Source of the DNA: Chitinophagaceae bacterium
GTDB taxonomy: Bacteria; Bacteroidota; Bacteroidia; Chitinophagales; Chitinophagaceae
Reading direction: 5' to 3'
DNA: 64,000 nt
NCBI GenBank assembly: GCA_947452965.1
Contig: CANGEW010000001.1
Location: 1-64,000, forward strand
This document shows, one piece after another, positions 1 through 10,206 of this stretch (positions within the stretch are counted from its first letter, which is position 1; every line of letters begins with the position of its first letter). The notes under the pieces were generated by a model. It had not been told where the DNA came from. It was given only the letters and a program-made list of their open reading frames with translations, and made no database searches. A program made the position numbers and the translations under genes.

Positions 1-602
1 ACCAGCGTTTTACCTTCACCGGTAGCCATTTCGGCAATTTTGCCTGTGTGAAGCACATACCCACCAATTAACTGCACATCATAATGCACCATATTCCATT
101 TCACTATGTTTCCAGCTGCATTCCAAACATTTTTATGAATAGCTTTCTCTCCTTGTATGATTACATGATCTTTAGTAGCTGCAATTTTTCTGTCGAGTTC
201 AGTTGCAGTAGACTCTAATGTTTCGTTCTCTTTGAACCTTCTGCCCGTTTCCTTAACAACTGCAAACGCTTCGGGCAAAATTTCCAATAAGGCTTGTTCG
301 ATTTTTTGATCTCTATCTTTTTTTAACGCATCTACTTCATTATATATAAGATCTCTTCCATTAATATCTTCTGTTGGTAGTGCTTCTGCCTCTTTGTTTT
401 TCAGCGCAATTAGCTCATTTACAGAAACGAGATGTTGCTGAATTCTATTTTTAAATTCAGTTGTCTTTGATCTTAATTCATCGTTCGATAAAGATTGATA
501 TTGTGCATATATCTGATTGATTTTTGCAACAACGGGTAGAATGTTTTTTACGTCTTTTTCGCTTTTGCTTCCGCCAAATAATTTTGAGATAATTCGTAAC
601 AT
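1..602 (-). CDS. secA: Preprotein translocase subunit SecA, N-terminal part (gene continues beyond window start)
   Basis: Reverse-strand translation from ATG at 602: [32 protein letters not shown]...; ends in ...[26 protein letters not shown], the SecA Q-motif/Walker A region. Confidence 0.93.
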   Translation of the reverse strand, partial: MLRIISKLFGGSKSEKDVKNILPVVAKINQIYAQYQSLSNDELRSKTTEFKNRIQQHLVSVNELIALKNKEAEALPTEDINGRDLIYNEVDALKKDRDQKIEQALLEILPEAFAVVKETGRRFKENETLESTATELDRKIAATKDHVIIQGEKAIHKNVWNAAGNIVKWNMVHYDVQLIGGYVLHTGKIAEMATGEGKTL

Positions 603-870
603 ATTATACTACTATATGAATGGGTTTTATAAATGTTTGGTCTGTCAAATTTAATGCTATGTTTTTTTTAGACATAATGACAGTGCGCAAAGGTAAAGGA
701 AGTTTCTACCTATTGTGCATAAATTATGTTATATCAATAGATTATCTTATAAAAAAGGCCCATCGTCGAGGAAATGTCCACTTTTTCAATAATTGAGATA
801 AAAAAGAATAATTCATCAGAAATTGTGGCAAAATAGCAGACATATAGCTATAAATTATACCGAATTACCC

Positions 871-878
871 TACATTTG
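871..878 (+). promoter_or_regulatory. Candidate Bacteroidota -7 box (TACATTTG) for atpG
   Basis: Matches TAnnTTTG 58 nt before the atpG start; no convincing -33 TTG. Confidence 0.4.
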
Positions 879-935
879 CAACCAAATATGGGGCTCTAAC
901 CCATATTATTCCAAAATTACCAAACAGAATTTTTT

Positions 936-1817
936 ATGAGTGGCGCTTTAAAAGAAGTTAGAAATAGAATCAAAAGTGTACAAAGCACCCAGCAGATCAC
1001 AAAAGCAATGAAAATGGTGAGTGCTGCAAAGTTGCGTCGTGCTCAAGACGCCATTACTCAGATGCGTCCATATGCACAAAAACTTCAAGAAATGCTTAGC
1101 AATATTGTTAGTAGTAGTGAAGGCGATTTGTCTATGAATTTAGCAACGGAAAGACCTATTGAAAAGGTATTGATTATTGTGGTGACTAGCGATAGAGGAT
1201 TGTGTGGCGGATACAACAGTAACTTAATAAAATTAGCAAAATCAACCGCAAAAGAGAAATATGCGACACAATTTGCTAAAGGCGAGGTTAGTATCCTGCC
1301 AATTGGAAAAAAAGGATTTGAGCATTTTTCAAAAAATGGTTTCAAAGTGGTAGATGCTTATTGGGATATTTTCTCAAATCTAACATTTGAAAGAGTGCAA
1401 AGTGCTGCAAAGTATGCCATGAATGCTTTTGCGGCTAAAGAGTTTGATGCCGTTGAAGTGATTTACAGTGAATTCAAAAATGCAGCCTCTCAAGTGTATA
1501 TTGCTGAGCCTTTTTTACCTGTAAAAAAAGTAGATGCTACAACGAATAAGAAAAAGTCTGATTTCATTTTCGAACCCAATCAAGAAGTTTTAATTGCTGA
1601 GTTAATGCCTAAAATTTTAAACACTCAATTATATAAAGCAGTACTAGATGCCAATGCAAGTGAGCATGGGGCTAGAATGACCGCGATGGATAAAGCAAGT
1701 GACAATGCAAATGAGTTATTAAAATCATTAAAAATTAGTTACAACCGCGCTCGTCAAGCTGCAATCACAACCGAATTAACAGAAATCGTAAGTGGAGCAG
1801 CTGCATTGCAAGGATAG
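936..1817 (+). CDS. atpG: F1F0 ATP synthase gamma subunit
   Basis: MSGALKEVRNRIKSVQSTQQITKAMKMVSAAKLRRAQ... and C-terminal YNRARQAAITTELTEIVSGAAAL are classic AtpG motifs. Confidence 0.97.
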   Translation: MSGALKEVRNRIKSVQSTQQITKAMKMVSAAKLRRAQDAITQMRPYAQKLQEMLSNIVSSSEGDLSMNLATERPIEKVLIIVVTSDRGLCGGYNSNLIKLAKSTAKEKYATQFAKGEVSILPIGKKGFEHFSKNGFKVVDAYWDIFSNLTFERVQSAAKYAMNAFAAKEFDAVEVIYSEFKNAASQVYIAEPFLPVKKVDATTNKKKSDFIFEPNQEVLIAELMPKILNTQLYKAVLDANASEHGARMTAMDKASDNANELLKSLKISYNRARQAAITTELTEIVSGAAALQG

Positions 1818-1862
1818 GCTAACATTTGGATTTACTTATTTTACAATTTAGATTTAATTAAG

Positions 1863-2534
1863 ATGGAAATATCTCAAATCATACCTCATATTGAAGCGTT
1901 GATTTTTGCGAGTGACAAGGCTTTGACCATTGAAGAAATCAATGAGTTGGTGAATAACGCTTTGGGATTCATAGAAAACAGAGCTACCATTGATCAAATC
2001 ACCGCAGCCGTGGAAGGAATTAAAGAAAAGTATGATACAGAGTTTTACGCGTTTGAGCTAAAACAAAGCGGGGGCGGATGGCAGTTTTTAACAAAGCCTG
2101 CATTTCATAAAACAGTTGCATTATTAAATGGCGATAAATTTTTAAAAAGACTTTCTTCAGCTTCATTGGAAACGCTTGCTATTATTGCCTACAAACAGCC
2201 TATTACTAAAAGCGAAATTGAATCTATCAGAGGGGTGAATTGTGATTATGCCGTACAAAAATTATTAGAAAAGGATTTAATTATTATTTCCGGAAGAAAC
2301 GAAGACGCTGTAGGTAAACCCCTTATTTATTCTACCTCAAAATCATTTATGGATTATTTTGGAATTAATAGTCCGGATGAATTGCCGAAAATCAATGAAG
2401 TATTGATGGAGGAATTGGTTAAAGCGACCATCGTCAATCCTGATTCTCAATACGAAGAAGAATTAGATAACATTCCACCTCAGGAAGAACCACAATCAGA
2501 AGAAAACACCAGTTCGTCTGAGGAACCATCATAA
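1863..2534 (+). CDS. scpB: Segregation and condensation protein ScpB
   Basis: LSSASLETLAIIAYKQPITKSEIESIRGVNCDYAVQKLLEKDLI is the ScpB winged-helix signature. Confidence 0.93.
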   Translation: MEISQIIPHIEALIFASDKALTIEEINELVNNALGFIENRATIDQITAAVEGIKEKYDTEFYAFELKQSGGGWQFLTKPAFHKTVALLNGDKFLKRLSSASLETLAIIAYKQPITKSEIESIRGVNCDYAVQKLLEKDLIIISGRNEDAVGKPLIYSTSKSFMDYFGINSPDELPKINEVLMEELVKATIVNPDSQYEEELDNIPPQEEPQSEENTSSSEEPS

Positions 2535-2554
2535 CAATCAATAAAAATTATCAG

Positions 2555-2578
2555 AGGCATGTAATCGTGCCTTTTTTT
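2555..2578 (+). terminator. Rho-independent terminator after scpB
   Basis: Stem AGGCATG-TAAT-CGTGCCT (one G-T pair) followed by a T-run. Confidence 0.8.
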
Positions 2579-2598
2579 ATTTATAGAAACCATTGTTT

Positions 2599-4596
2599 AT
2601 GCTTAAAACGATTTTGTCTATTTTCGCCGTTTTACTTTTACAAACATCTTTTGCAGGGAGTCACTATTATTGGATTGGCGGTACTTCTGGCCAATGGACT
2701 ACAGCGGTAAATTGGTCTAGCGCTTCCAATGGTGCACCCGGTACCTTTTACCCAAGTGCAAACGATTTTGTGCATTTTGATAACGGACAATCCGTAAGTG
2801 TTGATTACAATTTGTCTTCGAATGATGTTGGCTTTGCCGGTTTTTACATTACCAATAATACACAACTAGAGTTAATCAATAACTTTTCAGTTTCTAAAAG
2901 TTTAACGATCAACAGCGGTGCTAACACTTCTTACTTCGAGATAGTTCAAGCAGGCTCTTCGCTAACACTAAAAAGCAATACAAACAATGCTTTGATATTT
3001 GGGAGCAATACTTATTCAAGTGGAAGGATGGTATTTAATGGCCCTGTATATTGCATCAACCAATCAATCAATACTACGTATGGTCCTACTTTAAACTCAA
3101 CAGACTCCATTATCATCAATGATCTTTTTTATGTGGGCCCTTCCATTTCTACCACAGTCAGAGGCAGTAACCCTATAGGCAGCAAGTTTAGATTGTCGCC
3201 CACAGGCGTTTATCAAATTGATAAAAATGAAGGCTTTGTAATTGGAGGAAAATGGCTATCAGGATCATTATTAAAAATAACCGGAACCATCAATCAGCTT
3301 CCAACTTATTGGGGCGGATATCCATATACGTATGGTGGAGTAGAAATCAATATCCCAAATGCTACAAGCGCCTATAACCTTAACTTTAATTTACCCAGTA
3401 ATATTACTTTTCAAGGAGATTTCACAGTTAAAGATTTAGGTAAGATACCTGGAATGCAATTGGCTGCAAGTCCATCAGTTACTGTGCAAGGCGACTTTGT
3501 GATTGAGAAAGGAAATGTAATTCTTGCTAAAGCATTAAGTTCTCCTGGTGGAACAGTTACTGTATATGGTGGTTTGTCTCAAGACACCAGTACCGTTTTA
3601 AATTTACAAGAAGGTTCTTACCCTTCTACTTTAAAAATTGGCGGAGATTTCGATTCTAAAGGAACGATAACAGAAACCGGAAGTGCTGCAGGGTCAGCTG
3701 TTGAAATGAATGGCAGTTCTTCACAATATCTTTCTTTAACAGGCAATGTTATCTATGATGTTTCATTGTCTATCAACAATTCAAACGGCATAGTTGCGCT
3801 CTCGGATATTTATTGGTCAACCGGAACCGGTGCTATCCTGAATCTCATCAACGGTTCCATTGATATGAATCTCAATAATAAAAATTTATACATCAGAAAT
3901 AGCTCTAATAATGCCATCAATGGTGGTTCCTTGGTTTCTCATGTCATTGGCAGATTAACACGTACTACTTCAAGTGCCAGCGAATACACCTTCCCGATAT
4001 CCAATAATATCTCAGACCTGGCAACCCTGAAAATAACACCTGTCAACAACAACATAACGGATTGGAATACTTCATTCATTCGCAATAATTCAAACAACAA
4101 CATTGGATTACCTACAGGCATTACTTCCATATCATCCTATCGTTGGGATATAGATAGAACTGGCATCACTCCTGCTGACGCTTCAATAATGGATTTCAAA
4201 TACAGCAACATTAGCACTAATGGAATAACCGATTCGTCTATTGTTAACATTGTTCGATGGGATACAAATGCTTGGACTAATTTAGGGGGTACTTATGATG
4301 GAAATGCCGGAATCAATTCTATCAGTTCTCCTATTTCGAGTTTTGGATCTTTTAGCTTTGGCTTTATTGGATGCGAGAACAATTATTGGAATGGCTCAGT
4401 TAGCGCTGCCTGGGAAAACCCTGCTAATTGGGATTGTGGGGCAATCCCAACAGCCAGCACTACTGTTTACATCAATAATAATAAACCCAACTACCCAACT
4501 GTAAACTCAATGGCAATTTGTAAAAAATTATATAGCGCCCCAGGTGTATCTGTAACAGTTACAAGTGGCTATAAATTAGAAATTGTGGGACACTAA
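2599..4596 (+). CDS. Secreted hypothetical protein with N- and C-terminal YYW-G-W-NW modules
   Basis: Long ORF with signal peptide (MLKTILSIFAVLLLQTSFAGS); HYYWIGGTSGQWTTAVNW near the N-terminus and NNYWNGSVSAAWENPANW near the C-terminus. ORF track start 2593 is TTG; ATG at 2599 preferred. Confidence 0.75.
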   Translation: MLKTILSIFAVLLLQTSFAGSHYYWIGGTSGQWTTAVNWSSASNGAPGTFYPSANDFVHFDNGQSVSVDYNLSSNDVGFAGFYITNNTQLELINNFSVSKSLTINSGANTSYFEIVQAGSSLTLKSNTNNALIFGSNTYSSGRMVFNGPVYCINQSINTTYGPTLNSTDSIIINDLFYVGPSISTTVRGSNPIGSKFRLSPTGVYQIDKNEGFVIGGKWLSGSLLKITGTINQLPTYWGGYPYTYGGVEINIPNATSAYNLNFNLPSNITFQGDFTVKDLGKIPGMQLAASPSVTVQGDFVIEKGNVILAKALSSPGGTVTVYGGLSQDTSTVLNLQEGSYPSTLKIGGDFDSKGTITETGSAAGSAVEMNGSSSQYLSLTGNVIYDVSLSINNSNGIVALSDIYWSTGTGAILNLINGSIDMNLNNKNLYIRNSSNNAINGGSLVSHVIGRLTRTTSSASEYTFPISNNISDLATLKITPVNNNITDWNTSFIRNNSNNNIGLPTGITSISSYRWDIDRTGITPADASIMDFKYSNISTNGITDSSIVNIVRWDTNAWTNLGGTYDGNAGINSISSPISSFGSFSFGFIGCENNYWNGSVSAAWENPANWDCGAIPTASTTVYINNNKPNYPTVNSMAICKKLYSAPGVSVTVTSGYKLEIVGH

Positions 4597-4658
4597 CTTT
4601 GTAAATGTTGAATTTCAAATCGCAACCTTTTAATAGGTTAACCACAAGCTAACCATTA

Positions 4659-4666
4659 TATTTTTG
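4659..4666 (+). promoter_or_regulatory. Candidate -7 box (TATTTTTG) for maeB
   Basis: TAnnTTTG match 88 nt upstream of the maeB ATG; no clear -33. Confidence 0.4.
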
Positions 4667-4753
4667 TACATTGCAAAGCGTTGAAATTGATAAGTGTAGC
4701 ATCGACAACAAAAACGCAGAAGTTGTTTTATAAAAGCGTTGAAACATTTAGTT

Positions 4754-7093
4754 ATGGCAAAAGAAATTAGAAAACAAGAAGCATTAGAATATCATTCCAA
4801 AGGCAGACCTGGGAAAATTGAAGTAGTGCCTTCTAAAGAAGCTAAAACTCAAAGAGATCTTTCATTAGCATATTCTCCCGGCGTAGCAGAACCTTGTAAA
4901 GAAATTGCTGCAAATCCAGATGACGTATATAAATATACATCTAAGGGCAACTTAATAGGTGTAATCAGTAATGGATCTGCCGTTTTAGGTCTTGGAAATA
5001 TTGGCCCTACAGCAAGCAAGCCTGTGATGGAAGGAAAAGGTGTCTTATTTAAAATATTTGCAGATATTGATGTATTTGATATTGAAATCAATGAAACCGA
5101 TCCGGAAAAATTTGTTCAAATAGTAAAATCTTTAGAGCCCACATTTGGTGGGATTAATCTAGAAGACATTAAGGCTCCAGAATGTTTTTATATAGAGCAA
5201 GAACTGCGAAAACAATGTAACATTCCAGTGATGCACGACGATCAACATGGAACCGCCATCATTTCAGCCGCTGCGCTATTAAATGCACTGGAAATTCAAA
5301 AGAAAAAAATAGACAAGGTTCGATTTGTGGTTAATGGCGCTGGCGCCGCTGCAATGGCCTGTATCAAATTGTACGAATCTTTAGGTGCAAAACCTTCTAA
5401 TTTTATTCTGTTTGATAAAGATGGAGTTTTATATAAGGGAAGACCCGACATAGAAGATTTCAAACAGCCCTTTTGTATTGATGCTAAATACAAGGATTAT
5501 ACGCTTGATAAAGCAATGAAGGATGCAGATGTGTTTCTTGGTTTGAGCATTGGAAATGTAGTTACACAAGATATGATCAAAGTGATGGCAAAAAATCCAA
5601 TTGTTTTTGCCATGGCCAATCCTGACCCCGAAATATCTTACGACAAAGCAATGGCTGTTCGAAAAGACTTAATCATGGCTACTGGCAGAAGTGATTATCC
5701 AAATCAAGTTAACAATGTACTCGGCTTTCCATATATTTTTAGAGGAGCTTTAGATGTAAGAGCAAAACAAATCAACGAAGCCATGAAACTAGCTGCTGTG
5801 AAAGCTTTAGCAGAACTAGCCAAAACACCCGTTCCAGACATTGTAAACTTGGCGTATAATGATAATGCAATTTGCTTTGGCCCTACCTATATTATTCCAA
5901 AACCTTTTGATCCAAGATTGTTATCTACTGTAGCTCCAGCCGTAGCAAAAGCGGCTATGGACAGTGGAGTAGCTAGAATAAATATTAATAACTGGGATGC
6001 ATATGCTATAGAATTGAATAAACGATTAGGTTTGGATAATCAATTAAGCAGGGTGCTAATTAACAAAGCAAGAACCAACCCTAAGCGAATTATTTTTGCA
6101 GATGCGGAAAACTCTAAAATATTAAGAGCTGCCCAATTAGTAATGGAAGAAGGTGTAGGCTACCCAATATTGTTGGGAAATGAAAATAAAATCAGAGAAA
6201 TCGCTGCTGCAAATTCTGTGGATCTTGATGATATGCCAATCATTAACCCAAAAGATGATGAACATGATGAGTTAAGAAAAGAGTTTGGAGAACTGTTTTT
6301 TAATAAAAGACAACGAAGAGGTATTAACAGATACGAAGCCTACAAAGCCATGAAAGATCGCAACCATTTTGGTTGTATGATGTTGGAAACAGGCGAAGCG
6401 GATTGTATGATTAGCGGCTTGAGTAAAAATTATCCTGAAACTATCCTTCCGGCATTACATATTATCGGTACCGAACCAGGAGTAAAGAGAATTGCAGGAA
6501 TGTATCTTCTTTTTACCAAAAGGGGGCCCTTGTTTTTGGCAGACACCACTATTAATTTAAATCCAACTGCAGAAGAGCTAGCTGAAATTACCATCTTGGT
6601 AGCAAAAGAAGTAAAACAATTTAACATCGTGCCAAGAATTGCCTTATTATCTTTTTCGAATTTTGGAAGTAGTGATGCGCCTGAAGCCAGATTGGTTAGG
6701 CAGGCAAGAGAAATCATTAAACAAAAGAATCCATCTTTGATTTGTGATGGAGAGATACAGGGAATTGTAGCCTTTAATAATGAAATCTTAAAAGAAAATT
6801 ATCCTTTTACTGAATTGGCTAACGGAGAAGTAAACACGCTAATATTTCCAAACTTATCTGCCGGAAATATTGCCTACAACCTTTTACAAGAAATTGGTGG
6901 TGCCGACAGCGTTGGCCCCATCATTTTAGGAATGAAAAAACCTGTGCATGTGCTTCAACTTGGCAGTACCATTCGATCTATTTTCAACATGGTTGTAATT
7001 GCAGTAGTGGATGCGCAGGCAAAAAACAAAACGAATGTGCAAGAAGCAGTTAAAAAAAGCAAGTGGTGGAAGCGTAAGCCAAAAACAAATTAA
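4754..7093 (+). CDS. maeB: NADP-dependent malic enzyme fused to phosphotransacetylase-like domain
   Basis: Malic enzyme motifs ([42 protein letters not shown]) and C-terminal PTA-like domain ([17 protein letters not shown]...). ATG at 4754 preferred over the TTG at 4739. Confidence 0.96.
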   Translation: MAKEIRKQEALEYHSKGRPGKIEVVPSKEAKTQRDLSLAYSPGVAEPCKEIAANPDDVYKYTSKGNLIGVISNGSAVLGLGNIGPTASKPVMEGKGVLFKIFADIDVFDIEINETDPEKFVQIVKSLEPTFGGINLEDIKAPECFYIEQELRKQCNIPVMHDDQHGTAIISAAALLNALEIQKKKIDKVRFVVNGAGAAAMACIKLYESLGAKPSNFILFDKDGVLYKGRPDIEDFKQPFCIDAKYKDYTLDKAMKDADVFLGLSIGNVVTQDMIKVMAKNPIVFAMANPDPEISYDKAMAVRKDLIMATGRSDYPNQVNNVLGFPYIFRGALDVRAKQINEAMKLAAVKALAELAKTPVPDIVNLAYNDNAICFGPTYIIPKPFDPRLLSTVAPAVAKAAMDSGVARININNWDAYAIELNKRLGLDNQLSRVLINKARTNPKRIIFADAENSKILRAAQLVMEEGVGYPILLGNENKIREIAAANSVDLDDMPIINPKDDEHDELRKEFGELFFNKRQRRGINRYEAYKAMKDRNHFGCMMLETGEADCMISGLSKNYPETILPALHIIGTEPGVKRIAGMYLLFTKRGPLFLADTTINLNPTAEELAEITILVAKEVKQFNIVPRIALLSFSNFGSSDAPEARLVRQAREIIKQKNPSLICDGEIQGIVAFNNEILKENYPFTELANGEVNTLIFPNLSAGNIAYNLLQEIGGADSVGPIILGMKKPVHVLQLGSTIRSIFNMVVIAVVDAQAKNKTNVQEAVKKSKWWKRKPKTN

Positions 7094-7099
7094 TATCTC

Positions 7100-7837
7100 A
7101 TGAACTTTTTCACTCATTTTGGCAGATACTTTTTAATGATCAAAGGGATGTTTAGCAGACCCGAAAATCCAAAATTGTATTGGAAAGAATTTATGCATCA
7201 GTGTGCTGAAATCGGTTTAGGGTCTATCGGAATTGTTAGTATCATTTCTATATTTATGGGGGCTGTAAGTGCTTTGCAGACAGCCTATCAAATCACCAAT
7301 CCACTTGTGTCCAAATACATCATTGCACAAATTATTCGCGATACAGTGATTTTGGAATTTTCACCCACGCTGATTTGTGTGGTGCTAGCAGGTGTAGTAG
7401 GCAGTAAAATTGCCAGCGAATTAGGCAACATGAGGGTGAGTGAGCAAATTGATGCATTGGAAATCATGGGTATCAACTCTAAAACCTATCTGATTTTACC
7501 AAAAATTGCTGCCGCAGTAGTAGTAGTGCCAATGCTGGTAGTCATATCAATGTCACTCGGAATTTTGGGTGGGAGAATCACTACATCTCTTGCAGGTATT
7601 CTAACCACTGATACCTATGACAAAGGCCTCGTGGAGCTTTTTAAACCCTACAATGTTTTTTTTGGATTAACCAAAGCATATACTTATTCATTTATTATTA
7701 GCTCTATTCCTGCTTATTTTGGATATTATGTGAAAGGAGGCTCTTTAGAAATCGGCATCAATAGCACTCGTTCAGTAGTTATCAGTTGTATTGTAATTCT
7801 CATAGCAGATTATATTCTAGCCGCTTTACTTTTATAA
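7100..7837 (+). CDS. mlaE: MlaE/YrbE-family ABC transporter permease
   Basis: MlaE-like core LEFSPTLICVVLAGVVGSKIASELGNMRVSEQIDALEIMGINSKTYLILPK. Confidence 0.9.
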   Translation: MNFFTHFGRYFLMIKGMFSRPENPKLYWKEFMHQCAEIGLGSIGIVSIISIFMGAVSALQTAYQITNPLVSKYIIAQIIRDTVILEFSPTLICVVLAGVVGSKIASELGNMRVSEQIDALEIMGINSKTYLILPKIAAAVVVVPMLVVISMSLGILGGRITTSLAGILTTDTYDKGLVELFKPYNVFFGLTKAYTYSFIISSIPAYFGYYVKGGSLEIGINSTRSVVISCIVILIADYILAALLL

Positions 7838-7839
7838 TT

Positions 7840-8613
7840 ATGATTGAATTTAAAAATATATTCAAAAAATTTAGTGATAAGCAAGTACTCAACGACGTGA
7901 GTCATACTATGCTTTCAGGAAAAACCAATTTGATTATTGGCACCAGCGGGAGCGGAAAAACGGTGCTGCAAAAATGTTTAGTGGGCTTATTTGAACCCGA
8001 TGCAGGTGAAATTATTTACGAGGGTAAAAGCTTTACACAAATGACAGAAGATGAAAGAAAGTTACTTCGTCAGCAAATTGGCATGCTCTTTCAAGGATCG
8101 GCATTATTTGATAGTTTAACCGTTGAAGACAATATCAAATTTCCTCTGGATATGTTTACAAGAGATACTCATCAACAAAAGCTGAAAAGAGTAAACGAAG
8201 TATTAGATAGAGTAAACCTTATCGGAAGCAATAAAAAATTCCCTTCTGAAATCAGCGGTGGAATGAAAAAAAGAGTAGGTATTGCTAGAGCTATTGTATT
8301 AAATCCAAAATTTTTATTTTGCGATGAGCCCAATTCTGGACTTGACCCTCAAACGTCTATGATTATTGATAAACTGATTTCTGATATCACTAAAGAAAAT
8401 AATATTACGACCATCATCAATACACATGATATGAATAGCGTAATGGAAATTGGCGATAATATCCTGTATTTAAAAGACGGGAAGAAAGAATGGGCTGGGA
8501 ATAGTAAGGATATCATCTTTTCCGATAACCAAAATCTCAATCAATTTATTTTTGCTTCTGAATTTTTACAGGGAGCCAAACGATTGAGAATGATGGAAGA
8601 AAAAAATCCCTAA
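7840..8613 (+). CDS. mlaF: MlaF-like ABC transporter ATP-binding protein
   Basis: Walker A GTSGSGKTV, signature SGGMKKRVGIARAI, Walker B FLFCDEP; ATG at 7840 preferred over the ORF-track start. Confidence 0.9.
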   Translation: MIEFKNIFKKFSDKQVLNDVSHTMLSGKTNLIIGTSGSGKTVLQKCLVGLFEPDAGEIIYEGKSFTQMTEDERKLLRQQIGMLFQGSALFDSLTVEDNIKFPLDMFTRDTHQQKLKRVNEVLDRVNLIGSNKKFPSEISGGMKKRVGIARAIVLNPKFLFCDEPNSGLDPQTSMIIDKLISDITKENNITTIINTHDMNSVMEIGDNILYLKDGKKEWAGNSKDIIFSDNQNLNQFIFASEFLQGAKRLRMMEEKNP

Positions 8614-8677
8614 TCTATAGCCGACTCTATTGCTAAGATTATTATACTATTGTTATTCAGCTTTCACTGAAGACCCT

Positions 8678-8685
8678 TATCTTTG
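8678..8685 (+). promoter_or_regulatory. Candidate -7 box (TATCTTTG) for sucD
   Basis: TAnnTTTG match 35 nt upstream of the sucD ATG; nearest TTG (8650-8652) is 25 nt upstream. Confidence 0.5.
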
Positions 8686-8719
8686 CCAAAATTAATTTTA
8701 CACTTTTTTAATATTTAAC

Positions 8720-9595
8720 ATGTCAGTTTTAGTTAACAAAGATTCAAAAGTAATTGTACAAGGTTTTACAGGTACAGAAGGCACTTTCCATGCAACACAA
8801 ATGATTGAATACGGTACCAATGTAGTGGGTGGCGTTACCCCCGGTAAAGGTGGAAGTACTCACTTAGATAGACCCGTTTTCAATACAGTAGCAGATGCTG
8901 TAAAAACTGCAGGAGCTAATGTTAGTATCATTTTTGTACCCCCAGCATTTGCAGCCGATGCCATTATGGAAGCCGCTGAAGCTGGAATTGCTTTAGTTGT
9001 TTGTATTACAGAAGGCATCCCTGTTCAAGACATGGTTACTGTAAAAAATTATTTAAAAGGAACCCAAACAAGATTAATTGGACCCAACTGTCCCGGTGTA
9101 ATCACAGCAGAGGAATGCAAAGTAGGTATTATGCCTGGCTTTATCTTCAAAAAAGGAAGAATAGGCATTGTTTCAAAATCAGGAACTCTCACCTACGAAG
9201 CAGCTGATCAAGTAGCAAAAGCTGGGTTAGGTATTTCTACCGCTATCGGTATTGGTGGAGATCCTATCATCGGAACTACAACCAAAGAGGCTGTAGAGTT
9301 ATTGATGCATGATGATGAAACAGATGCGATTGTAATGATTGGAGAAATTGGAGGCGGAATGGAAGCCGAAGCCGCTCATTATATTAAATCAACTGGCAAT
9401 AAAAAACCTGTTGTTGGTTTTATCGCCGGACAAACAGCACCTCCCGGACGTCGTATGGGTCACGCAGGAGCAATTGTTGGCGGGGCTGATGATACGGCAG
9501 AAGCTAAAATGAAAATTATGGGCGAATGCGGTATTCATGTAGTGGCTAGTCCTGCTGATATAGGTAAAACAATGGCCTCAGCATTAAAAAAATAA
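8720..9595 (+). CDS. sucD: Succinyl-CoA ligase (ADP-forming) alpha subunit
   Basis: [45 protein letters not shown] motifs. Confidence 0.97.
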   Translation: MSVLVNKDSKVIVQGFTGTEGTFHATQMIEYGTNVVGGVTPGKGGSTHLDRPVFNTVADAVKTAGANVSIIFVPPAFAADAIMEAAEAGIALVVCITEGIPVQDMVTVKNYLKGTQTRLIGPNCPGVITAEECKVGIMPGFIFKKGRIGIVSKSGTLTYEAADQVAKAGLGISTAIGIGGDPIIGTTTKEAVELLMHDDETDAIVMIGEIGGGMEAEAAHYIKSTGNKKPVVGFIAGQTAPPGRRMGHAGAIVGGADDTAEAKMKIMGECGIHVVASPADIGKTMASALKK

Positions 9596-9622
9596 AAAAA
9601 CACTCAATATATTTCACAACTC

Positions 9623-9649
9623 AGCGCCGATAAAATCGGCGCTTTTTTT
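9623..9649 (+). terminator. Rho-independent terminator after sucD
   Basis: Perfect 8-bp stem AGCGCCGA-TAAAA-TCGGCGCT followed by T7. Confidence 0.92.
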
Positions 9650-9673
9650 GGGAGATTAATTATCTTTAAATGA

Positions 9674-10072
9674 ATGAAAAAAGAAGCTACTTATACCATA
9701 CCTATTCAATACCGAAAGATGGAAAATCTTCATATTGTATTCTGGCTATTTAAAGATATCGCCTGGTGTATGATATGGAAGCCTTTAGGTATTATCATGG
9801 TTATGCCTACACTTTTTATCTCTATACTGATTGCCTGGCGCACCCGACAGTTTATGAGTGAGCTATGCCACAACATTGCCATTACTGTATGGATTAGTGC
9901 TAATAGTTATTGGATGATTAGTGAATTCTTTCATTTTGACACGATGATAATATTTGGCAATTTCACCTATAAACATTTAGCTCTAATCCCTTTTTTTATG
10001 GGCGTAATCTGCCTGGCCTTCTACTATCTATTTTGGAAGCCAAAGCATAAAAATGAATTGGAAACAATGTAA
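9674..10072 (+). CDS. Small hypothetical membrane protein
   Basis: 132-aa ORF, aromatic-rich, with several hydrophobic segments; located between the sucD terminator and aspS. Confidence 0.65.
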   Translation: MKKEATYTIPIQYRKMENLHIVFWLFKDIAWCMIWKPLGIIMVMPTLFISILIAWRTRQFMSELCHNIAITVWISANSYWMISEFFHFDTMIIFGNFTYKHLALIPFFMGVICLAFYYLFWKPKHKNELETM

Positions 10073-10162
10073 TAGAATTTAATCTTACGTAGAGTTTATA
10101 AATCGAAGCTTTAACTATTATTGAAACGTTTATCTAAACAGGCTATTTTTATTGGTTTGGCT

Positions 10163-10170
10163 TATATTTG
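10163..10170 (+). promoter_or_regulatory. Candidate -7 box (TATATTTG) for aspS
   Basis: TAnnTTTG match 37 nt upstream of the aspS ATG; no clear -33. Confidence 0.45.
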
Positions 10171-10206
10171 CATCCTATTTTCTTATAAATTTTTAATTCT
10201 TTTACC

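Noticed and set aside
4754-7093. Malic enzyme-phosphotransacetylase fusion as a novel architecture
   Set aside because: This is the known MaeB-type domain arrangement.
9001-9207. ORF 9001..9207 (+) within sucD
   Set aside because: Out-of-frame ORF inside a strongly supported conserved gene.
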